A DNA stretch of 7,179 nucleotides. It comes from Oscillospiraceae bacterium (lineage in GTDB: Bacteria > Bacillota > Clostridia > Oscillospirales > Ruminococcaceae). Positions 1-5,540 of this stretch are shown piece after piece (position 1 is the first letter of the stretch; each line of letters opens with the position of its first letter). Under the pieces are notes generated by a model. The model worked only from the letters and a program-made list of their open reading frames with translations, was not told the origin of the DNA and did not search any database. The stretch spans positions 1-7,179 of the forward strand of contig JAGAEK010000008.1 in the NCBI GenBank assembly GCA_017828835.1. The letters run 5' to 3'. The translations under genes were made by a program, and so were the position numbers.

Positions 1-82
1 ATACGATAATGAAGATTGTATACCTATCTTGATAAAAACAGTTAAAAAACAGGAACCTGACGCCGAAATCAAAATTTTGTAA
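1..82 (+). CDS. C-terminal end of a small heavy-metal-associated (HMA) domain-like protein, 5' truncated
   Basis: An open frame enters from the left edge (first full codon at base 2) and stops with TAA at 80-82. It reads YDNEDCIPILIKTVKKQEP followed by DAEIKIL. Small clostridial HMA proteins of about 70 residues often end in a helix and strand of the form 'KKxEPDAEI', and are often encoded just ahead of a Zn/Cd P-type ATPase. That match, and the ATPase beginning 12 bases downstream, suggest this is the soluble metal-binding partner that hands Zn, Cd or Pb to the pump. The diagnostic CxxC motif would lie upstream of the window, so it cannot be seen. Only 26 residues are visible, so the call rests on the tail motif and the gene order. 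Confidence 0.6.
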   Translation, partial: YDNEDCIPILIKTVKKQEPDAEIKIL

Positions 83-94
83 CGGAGCGAATCT

Positions 95-1915
95 ATGAAA
101 AAGAAAATCATTCGTATTGCGATCGGTATCGCGCTTCTTTTGTCGGGTATCGTTTTTGAAAGCCGCTCTTTTCTTGTATCTCTGATCCTTTTTGCGATAA
201 GTTTCATTGTATCCGGATACGATATAATATTGAAAGCTTTCAAAAATATTATCCGCGGAAAGGTATTTGACGAAAATTTTCTTATGTCCGTAGCCGCAAT
301 ATCCGCATTTTGCATCGGAGAATATCTCGAATCCGCCGCGGTGGTGATTTTTTATCAGATCGGTGAAACTTTTCAAAACTACGCCGTTTCAAAATCAAGA
401 AAATCCGTTTCGGCTCTAATGGATATAAAACCGGATTTCGCAAATCTTAAAACAGAGGACGGCATTTTAAAGGTCGCACCTCAAGACGTTAAGATCGGCG
501 ATATAATCATAATCCGTCCCGGAGAAAAGGTACCTCTTGACGGCGTTATCGTTTCGGGAAATTCTTCCGTCGACTGCTCGCCGATCACCGGAGAATCGAT
601 CCCCGCAGACCTCTGCGAAGGTAACGAGATAATAAGCGGATGCGTCAATATGTCTGGGGTCATTTTCGTCAAAGTTACAAAAGAATATTCCGAATCCACC
701 GTGAACAAAATTCTCGATCTGATCGAAAACGCCATAAGCAAAAAATCGAAATCCGAGAATTTTATAACCGAATTTGCACGCATATATTCTCCGATAGTAA
801 CTGCAGCCGCCGTTCTTGTCGCTATCATCCCTCCACTTCTCTTTCACGGCGCCTGGTACACCTGGATCTACAGAGCTTTATCCTTTTTAGTAGTTTCCTG
901 CCCGTGTGCGCTCGTAATTTCGATACCCCTCAGTTTTTTCGGAGGTATCGGCAGAGCATCAAAGCTCGGGATACTTATAAAAGGCGGAAAATACGTGGAG
1001 ATCCTTGCTTCTCTCGATACAGTCGTGTTTGACAAGACCGGAACTCTGACGACCGGCGCATTTTCAGTATCGGATGTCATACCGGCAGGCGTTTCTGAAA
1101 ACGAACTGCTCCGACTTGCGGCTCATGCGGAAGCTTTTTCAAATCACCCTATTTCAAATTCGATAAAATCATTCTACGGAACCCCTTTAGATCTTTCTTT
1201 GGTTTCCGACGCTGAAGAACTCCCCGGTTACGGCATTTCCGCAACGGTCGAAGGCAAAAAAATGCTTGTCGGAAATTCAAAACTTATGAGTAATAACAAC
1301 GTCTTTTTCGATGATACTCCCGTTTTCGGCGCCGTCGTCCACGTCGCCGCTGACGGCGAATATCTCGGAAAAATCGTGATTTCGGATACTGTAAAGCAAG
1401 ACGCCTTTACAGCCATAAAATCACTGAGAGCCGTCGGAATAAACAACGTCGTCATGCTCACGGGAGATAACCGTAATTCGTCAAAAAGAATCGCCGACTC
1501 TCTCGGTATCGACAAGGTATATTCCGAGCTTTTGCCGGAGGATAAGGTCTCAAAGCTAGAAGAAATAGCGTCTTCGGGAAAACATACCGCCTTTATCGGC
1601 GACGGTATCAACGACGCTCCCGCTCTTGCAAGAGCCGACGTCGGGATCGCGATGGGAGCTTTCGGCTCAGACGCCGCGATCGAGGCCGCAGATGTCGTAC
1701 TTATGAACGACGCTCCCTCGGATATTGCAAAAGCCGTTGAACTTTCAAAGCACACTATGAACATCGTAAAACAGAACATCGTCTTTTCTCTGTCTGTAAA
1801 ACTCGCCGTTTTTATTTTGATCTCGTTGGGACTTGCACATATGTGGCTCGCAGTTTTTGCCGACGTCGGCATCGCTTTTCTCGCAATTCTCAACGCGCTT
1901 CGTACTTTGAAATAA
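95..1915 (+). CDS. cadA: Heavy-metal (Zn2+/Cd2+/Pb2+) translocating P1B-type ATPase, lacking an N-terminal HMA domain
   Basis: This 606-residue inner-membrane pump exports divalent soft metals using ATP. The P-ATPase landmarks are in order: actuator TGES at 165-168, metal-site CPC at 269-271 in membrane helix 6, phosphorylated Asp313 in DKTGTLT, the P1B-specific HP dipeptide at 351-352, TGDNR at 456-460 and GDGINDAP at 502-509. Lys569 and Asp590 (in DVG) keep the 21-residue spacing of ZntA Lys693 and Asp714, which marks the Zn/Cd/Pb subgroup (P1B-2) rather than a Cu pump. About eight hydrophobic segments fit the family: roughly 5-21, 23-41, 60-75, 80-93, 232-251, 259-281, 560-580 and 582-602. 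Family members of about 700 residues carry an N-terminal HMA domain. This one starts almost directly at helix 1, so the partial gene at 1-82 probably supplies it in trans. CGGAG at 83-87 supports the ATG. The unit's promoter is outside the window. The symbol cadA or zntA reflects the subgroup, not proven specificity. Confidence 0.93.
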   Translation: MKKKIIRIAIGIALLLSGIVFESRSFLVSLILFAISFIVSGYDIILKAFKNIIRGKVFDENFLMSVAAISAFCIGEYLESAAVVIFYQIGETFQNYAVSKSRKSVSALMDIKPDFANLKTEDGILKVAPQDVKIGDIIIIRPGEKVPLDGVIVSGNSSVDCSPITGESIPADLCEGNEIISGCVNMSGVIFVKVTKEYSESTVNKILDLIENAISKKSKSENFITEFARIYSPIVTAAAVLVAIIPPLLFHGAWYTWIYRALSFLVVSCPCALVISIPLSFFGGIGRASKLGILIKGGKYVEILASLDTVVFDKTGTLTTGAFSVSDVIPAGVSENELLRLAAHAEAFSNHPISNSIKSFYGTPLDLSLVSDAEELPGYGISATVEGKKMLVGNSKLMSNNNVFFDDTPVFGAVVHVAADGEYLGKIVISDTVKQDAFTAIKSLRAVGINNVVMLTGDNRNSSKRIADSLGIDKVYSELLPEDKVSKLEEIASSGKHTAFIGDGINDAPALARADVGIAMGAFGSDAAIEAADVVLMNDAPSDIAKAVELSKHTMNIVKQNIVFSLSVKLAVFILISLGLAHMWLAVFADVGIAFLAILNALRTLK

Positions 1916-1951
1916 AATCTCCGATAAACCGTTTTATTCTTCCTTATTATG

Positions 1952-1980
1952 TTGACATTACTGATTTTCTAATATATAAT
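1952..1980 (+). promoter_or_regulatory. Consensus SigA promoter of the PEPCK gene
   Basis: TTGACA at 1952-1957 and TATAAT at 1975-1980 are separated by exactly 17 bases, a full match to the housekeeping sigma consensus. Transcription would start near 1986-1988, leaving a 5' leader of only about 34 bases. That leader is too short for a riboswitch or attenuator. I see no obvious operator palindrome or catabolite-repression element overlapping it. Confidence 0.88.
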
Positions 1981-2004
1981 TTAGATTATTAAAATTTCGC
2001 CTAA

Positions 2005-2012
2005 AAGGAGGT
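2005..2012 (+). promoter_or_regulatory. Perfect Shine-Dalgarno site of the PEPCK gene
   Basis: AAGGAGGT pairs in full with the 16S rRNA tail. It ends eight bases before the ATG at 2021, an ideal distance, and fixes that start codon. With the consensus promoter just upstream, it suggests high expression. Confidence 0.85.
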
Positions 2013-2020
2013 CACGTATT

Positions 2021-3787
2021 ATGATTAATACTAAAAATAAATTCTTACTCGATTGGATAGACGAATCAGCTAAACTCACTCAGCCCGATTCTATAGTTTG
2101 GATCGACGGAAGCAAAAAACAGTTAGATGAACTTCGTGCCGTTGCCTGCAAAACCGGAGAAATGATAAAACTCAATCAAAAAAAGCTTCCCGGATGCTAT
2201 CTCCACAGAACCGCGGTAAACGACGTCGCCCGTGTTGAAGGACGCACTTTTATCTGTACCGAAAAGCAGGAGTCTGCCGGCCCTACCAATAACTGGCTGC
2301 AGAAAGACGAGGCGTATAAAACTCTTCGTAAAATCTACAAGGGCAGTATGAAAGGCCGCGTTATGTACGTTATCCCCTACTCAATGGGACCTATCGGCTC
2401 GAAATTCTCGAAAATAGGTATCGAACTCACCGACTCTATCTACGTTGTTCTCAATATGGCGATCATGACTCGCGTCGGTCAGAAAGTTCTTGATACTCTC
2501 GGAGAATCAAACGATTTCGTCCGCGGACTTCATTCAAAAGCCGATCTCGACGAGGAAAAAAGATATATCTGCCATTTCCCTGAAGATAACACTATTATGT
2601 CCGTCAACTCGGGATACGGCGGAAACGTGCTTCTCGGCAAAAAGTGTTTTGCTTTGAGAATCGCTTCCTACCTTGGAAAACAGGAAAAATGGATGGCGGA
2701 ACACATGCTTATTCTCGGTATCGAGGATCCTAAAGGCAACGTTAGTTATATTGCCGCCGCATTCCCGTCCGCCTGCGGCAAAACAAACCTCGCAATGCTG
2801 ATACCGCCCGAAATTTATGCCTCAAAAGGTTATAAAGTATGGACGGTCGGAGACGATATCGCCTGGCTCAGGATCGGTCCCGACGGTCGGCTTTGGGCTG
2901 TAAACCCCGAAGCGGGATTTTTCGGCGTCGCACCCGGAACTAATATGAAATCCAATCCGAACGCGCTGAAAGCTTCCATGAAAAACTCGATATTCACCAA
3001 CGTTGCTTATGATATCGACCATAATACAGTCTGGTGGGAAGGCTTGAACAATGATCCTCCCAAACACGCATTGAACTGGAAAGGCGAGCCTTGGGATCCC
3101 GCCTCCGGCGAAAAGGGCGCTCATCCGAACAGCAGATTCACCGCTCCCGCCAAAAACTGTCCCTGCATAAGCTCTGAGTTTGAAAACCCCGACGGCGTTC
3201 CGATATCCGCTATCGTATTCGGCGGAAGAAGAGCCAAAACCGCTCCCCTCGTCTATCAGGCGAGAAACTGGGAACATGGTGTATTCGTCGGCTCGATCAT
3301 GGCTTCCGAAACGACCGCTGCCGCTTCCGGCGCAGTCGGCGTCGTACGCCGCGATCCTATGGCTATGCTTCCTTTCTGCGGATATCATATGGGCGATTAT
3401 TTCGCACATTGGCTCGAGATGGGAAAATTGCTCGGAGATAAGGCCCCGAAAATCTTTAACGTAAACTGGTTCAGAACTGACGAAAACGGAAAATTCATCT
3501 GGCCCGGATTCGGAGATAACCTTCGCGTTCTTCTGTGGATACTTGCAAGATGCAACGGCTCCATAGACGCTGTTGAAACTCCTATAGGCCTTGAACCGAA
3601 ACCTGAAGACATAAACATCGACGGTCTCGACATAAGCCGCAGCACATTGAACGATCTTCTCAGCGTAGACAAGGCATGCTGGCTCGAAGACGTTGCCGGT
3701 ATCAAAGAATTCTATAAAAAAATCGGTGATAAACTTCCCGCAGCTCTCAGATCGGAACTCAAAACACTTGAACAAAATCTTAAATAA
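2021..3787 (+). CDS. pckG: Phosphoenolpyruvate carboxykinase, GTP-dependent (EC 4.1.1.32)
   Basis: This 588-residue cytosolic enzyme interconverts oxaloacetate + GTP and PEP + CO2 + GDP. It supports gluconeogenesis, or in fermenting anaerobes possibly PEP carboxylation. The length is normal for the GTP family (about 590-620). Key parts are visible: substrate-binding Arg71; GYGGN at 198-202 and the following LLGKK (metal-binding Lys); His228; the GTP-type P-loop FPSACGKTNLAM at 248-259 with the mobile-loop Cys252; the kinase-2 Asp pair 278-279; HPNSR at 368-372 (equivalent to human Asn403/Arg405); GGRR at 401-404; and the guanine pocket NWF at 482-484 with Phe492 and Phe497 in the WPGFG stretch. 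The Cys in the P-loop and the aromatic guanine pocket separate it from the ATP-type PckA. It appears monocistronic, with its own promoter (1952-1980) and terminator (3804-3838). No substitution is seen at the positions listed. Confidence 0.97.
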   Translation: MINTKNKFLLDWIDESAKLTQPDSIVWIDGSKKQLDELRAVACKTGEMIKLNQKKLPGCYLHRTAVNDVARVEGRTFICTEKQESAGPTNNWLQKDEAYKTLRKIYKGSMKGRVMYVIPYSMGPIGSKFSKIGIELTDSIYVVLNMAIMTRVGQKVLDTLGESNDFVRGLHSKADLDEEKRYICHFPEDNTIMSVNSGYGGNVLLGKKCFALRIASYLGKQEKWMAEHMLILGIEDPKGNVSYIAAAFPSACGKTNLAMLIPPEIYASKGYKVWTVGDDIAWLRIGPDGRLWAVNPEAGFFGVAPGTNMKSNPNALKASMKNSIFTNVAYDIDHNTVWWEGLNNDPPKHALNWKGEPWDPASGEKGAHPNSRFTAPAKNCPCISSEFENPDGVPISAIVFGGRRAKTAPLVYQARNWEHGVFVGSIMASETTAAASGAVGVVRRDPMAMLPFCGYHMGDYFAHWLEMGKLLGDKAPKIFNVNWFRTDENGKFIWPGFGDNLRVLLWILARCNGSIDAVETPIGLEPKPEDINIDGLDISRSTLNDLLSVDKACWLEDVAGIKEFYKKIGDKLPAALRSELKTLEQNLK

Positions 3788-3803
3788 TCTTTATCACAAC
3801 ATG

Positions 3804-3838
3804 AAAATCTCCCGCCTTGAACGGACGGGAGATTTTTT
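3804..3838 (+). terminator. Intrinsic terminator after the PEPCK gene
   Basis: AAAATCTCCCG (3804-3814) is perfectly complementary to CGGGAGATTTT (3826-3836), an 11-bp stem. Inside it, CC and GG can extend the pairing past one bulged A. A run of six T (3833-3838) follows the G+C-rich part. It begins 16 bases after the PEPCK stop codon. The A-rich 5' arm would allow some function on the opposite strand, but no convergent gene is present. Confidence 0.92.
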
Positions 3839-3860
3839 ATAACTTTTTTTGATTTTATTG

Positions 3861-3889
3861 TTTATTTGATAATGAAAACATGGTATAAT
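3861..3889 (+). promoter_or_regulatory. Probable promoter of the small membrane protein-alr unit (extended -10)
   Basis: TATAAT at 3884-3889 is preceded by TGG (3881-3883), an extended -10 element. At the standard 17-base spacing the -35 is only TTTATT (3861-3866), a weak match. The alternative TTGATA (3866-3871) is too close, at 12 bases. The TG extension would compensate for a poor -35. Transcription would start near 3896, giving a leader of about 60 bases with no clear hairpin. The preceding terminator makes a promoter here expected. Confidence 0.72.
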
Positions 3890-3957
3890 AAATAAGGTTC
3901 AATTTTCGGAATTATCAGAATAAATTTGAATACTATTAAAACACGGAGGCGTCTATA

Positions 3958-4140
3958 ATGAAAAAATACGGTATAATTCTGTTGATCATCGGCATAATAT
4001 TGCTCGCCGGTTCCATTGTAGCCGCTCTTCTTTTGGATTCCGTGATTTCCACCATTACTCTTTACGCCTCGATCGTTATAAATATTATTGCGGTCTTTTT
4101 ATTGTTTTCATCAAAAAGTCAAAATAACCGCCGACATTAA
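3958..4140 (+). CDS. Small two-helix membrane protein of unknown function
   Basis: This 60-residue protein is not recognised as any named family. It is almost entirely hydrophobic. After a short basic start (MKK), helix 1 spans about residues 4-26 and carries Gly/Ala/Ser small-residue spacing (GII, AGSIVAA). A short turn around Leu-Asp-Ser leads to helix 2 at about 30-51. The tail is polar and basic and ends in NNRRH, so both ends would lie in the cytosol by the positive-inside rule. The small residues in helix 1 could allow helix packing or oligomerisation (inference). A CGGAGG-type ribosome site sits at 3944-3949, eight bases before the ATG. The alr gene starts 15 bases after its stop with its own ribosome site, so the two are almost surely one transcript. 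A role near the envelope would fit that pairing but is not shown. The length, start site and operon position argue that it is a real gene. Confidence 0.78.
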   Translation: MKKYGIILLIIGIILLAGSIVAALLLDSVISTITLYASIVINIIAVFLLFSSKSQNNRRH

Positions 4141-4155
4141 AAAGGAGAACCTCTT

Positions 4156-5340
4156 ATGAATAACTCTTTCAGACGCACTTGGGCTGAAATCGATCTCGAT
4201 CATTTAAAATATAATATCTCGCAGATACGTTCTCTTCTTTCTCCGGAATGTATGATAATGTCTGTCGTGAAAGCCGACGCTTACGGCCACGGAGAAGAGT
4301 ATACCGCAAAATATCTCGACGGCTGCGGAGTTGATTGGTTCGGTGTTTCAAATCTCGACGAAGCTATCACCCTTCGCCGTCAGGGAATCTCAAAACCGAT
4401 CCTGATCCTCGGCTTTACTCCTCCAGAGCTCTCGAAATCACTCGCCGAAAACAATATCACTCAATCAGTTTTTTCCCTCGATTACGCAAAACGGCTTTCA
4501 AACGCCGCTTTGCTTTCAAACGTGACAATCGACGTACATATAAAACTGGATACCGGTATGGGGCGCATCGGATTCAATGCGGTATCCGCTCTTTCCGACG
4601 CAAAATCCGCCTGTCTGCTTCCAGGCTTTAATATAACAGGTGTATTCACGCATTTTTCATCAGCAGACGACCTCTCCCCTTCGTCAGTCGAATACACGGA
4701 GCATCAATTCGATCTGTTTATGCGCGCCGTATCCGCGCTTGAAAACGACGGCATACGTTTCAAGGTAAAGCATTGCTGCAACAGCGCCGCTTTGATCCAT
4801 TATCCGAAAATGCACCTCGATATGGTACGTCCCGGAATAATCCAATACGGCCTCCACCCCAGTTCCGCACAGGATTTCTTCCCGTTAAAACCGGTAATGC
4901 AGTTAAAATCCGTCGTCTCTCTCGTTAAATCGGTCAATAAGGGCGACTGTATCAGCTACGGCAGATCTTTTACCGCCGAAAAGCCCATGAAGATCGCCAC
5001 CGTCGCCATCGGCTATGCCGACGGATATTTCCGCTCTTTTTCAAACTGCGCCTACGTTCTTATTCACGGCAAAAAAGCACCGGTTATCGGAAAGGTATGT
5101 ATGGATCAACTTATGCTCGACGTTTCTGATATAGACGACGTATCCTCTGGCGATATCGTAACGCTCTTCGGAAACGACGGCGACGCCTCTCTCCCAGTCG
5201 AAACTTTAGCTGAACTCGCCAATACCATAAATTATGAAGTGATCTGCCATATCGGCAGAAGAGTTCCCCGCGCTTATTTTTCCGAAGGAAAATGTATAGA
5301 TACCGTTAACTACCTAGCCGGCGGAGGTAAAATATTTTAA
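4156..5340 (+). CDS. alr: Alanine racemase (EC 5.1.1.1)
   Basis: This 394-residue cytosolic PLP enzyme converts L-alanine to D-alanine for peptidoglycan. The N-terminal barrel has the PLP lysine Lys39 in VVKADAYGHG (37-46), with Tyr43 close by. LDTGMGRIGF at 131-140 contains Arg137, equivalent to the substrate-anchoring Arg136 of the Geobacillus enzyme. MVRPGIIQYG (223-232) contains Arg225, which would pair with the pyridine nitrogen, as Arg219 does in Geobacillus. In the C-terminal beta domain, Tyr287 in AIGYADGY is the second catalytic base (Tyr265 in Geobacillus), and GKVCMDQ (312-318) supplies Met316 of the substrate pocket. The end shows the family's IGRRVPRAY. Length is typical (370-400) and no key residue is missing. 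AAAGGAG at 4141-4147 with an eight-base spacer supports the ATG. It is probably co-transcribed with the small membrane gene before it. No terminator lies between its stop and the tRNA promoter, so transcripts may run to the terminator at 5466-5504. Confidence 0.97.
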   Translation: MNNSFRRTWAEIDLDHLKYNISQIRSLLSPECMIMSVVKADAYGHGEEYTAKYLDGCGVDWFGVSNLDEAITLRRQGISKPILILGFTPPELSKSLAENNITQSVFSLDYAKRLSNAALLSNVTIDVHIKLDTGMGRIGFNAVSALSDAKSACLLPGFNITGVFTHFSSADDLSPSSVEYTEHQFDLFMRAVSALENDGIRFKVKHCCNSAALIHYPKMHLDMVRPGIIQYGLHPSSAQDFFPLKPVMQLKSVVSLVKSVNKGDCISYGRSFTAEKPMKIATVAIGYADGYFRSFSNCAYVLIHGKKAPVIGKVCMDQLMLDVSDIDDVSSGDIVTLFGNDGDASLPVETLAELANTINYEVICHIGRRVPRAYFSEGKCIDTVNYLAGGGKIF

Positions 5341-5347
5341 TTTGTAT

Positions 5348-5377
5348 TTGACTTTTTCGTTTTAAAAATGCTATAAT
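5348..5377 (+). promoter_or_regulatory. Promoter of the tRNA-Gly gene
   Basis: TTGACT (5348-5353) and TATAAT (5372-5377) are 18 bases apart. TGC directly precedes the -10, making it extended. A start near 5384 leaves about six bases of leader before the tRNA 5' end, typical of a single stable-RNA gene. The -35 begins only eight bases after the alr stop codon. Confidence 0.85.
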
Positions 5378-5389
5378 GTTCCCATACCC

Positions 5390-5463
5390 GCAGGGTTAGT
5401 TCATCGGTAGAACAGTCGCTTCCCAAGCCACAGAGGCGGGTTCGATTCCCGTACCCTGCTCCA
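5390..5463 (+). tRNA. tRNA-Gly, anticodon CCC
   Basis: A complete 74-base cloverleaf is present and decodes GGG. The acceptor arms GCAGGGT (5390-5396) and ACCCTGC (5453-5459) pair perfectly. They are followed by U73 (5460), the usual bacterial glycine discriminator, and an encoded CCA (5461-5463). The D stem is GTTC/GAAC (5399-5402 with 5410-5413), with GG at 5406-5407 in the loop. The anticodon loop is TTCCCAA (5420-5426), with CCC at 5422-5424. The T arm has TTCGATT (5441-5447) on a five-pair stem that includes one G-U. One defect is visible: the anticodon stem GTCGC/GCCAC (5415-5419 with 5427-5431) has a C-C mismatch at pair 29-41, where related glycine tRNAs have a pair. The rest is canonical, so it is probably functional. 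The promoter is at 5348-5377 and the terminator at 5466-5504. Confidence 0.95.
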
Positions 5464-5465
5464 TG

Positions 5466-5504
5466 AAAACGCAATCGGCCTGTAACGACTTATTGCGTTT
5501 TTTT
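5466..5504 (+). terminator. Intrinsic terminator after the tRNA-Gly gene
   Basis: AAAACGCAAT (5466-5475) pairs with ATTGCGTTTT (5492-5501), a 10-bp stem with a 16-base loop, and a run of seven T (5498-5504) follows. It begins two bases after the encoded CCA. It would also stop any transcripts reading through from alr. Confidence 0.85.
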
Positions 5505-5540
5505 GTTTCAATATTATCCAGCAAGTAAGGAGGCAATTTT

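Noticed and set aside
1911..1938. Possible terminator after the ATPase (AATAAAA with TTTTATT).
   Set aside because: The stem is seven A-T pairs only, has a 14-base loop and no proper T run after it. It is too weak to call. The ATPase transcript may simply read into the PEPCK promoter region.
2822..3775. Minus-strand open frame of 317 codons within PEPCK.
   Set aside because: It lies wholly opposite a conserved enzyme gene and its translation looks like no known protein. It is a by-product of the codon bias of the + strand. The same holds for the minus-strand frames at 1228-1893, 481-828 and 6772-7105.
3896..3957. Riboswitch or leader hairpin upstream of the small membrane gene.
   Set aside because: The leader is only about 60 bases, A+T-rich, and shows no convincing stem or known riboswitch core.
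5390..5463. The tRNA gene as an integration (attachment) site for a mobile element.
   Set aside because: No integrase, no repeat of the tRNA 3' end and no phage-like genes are visible. The downstream gene has its own good ribosome site and resembles a metabolic enzyme.
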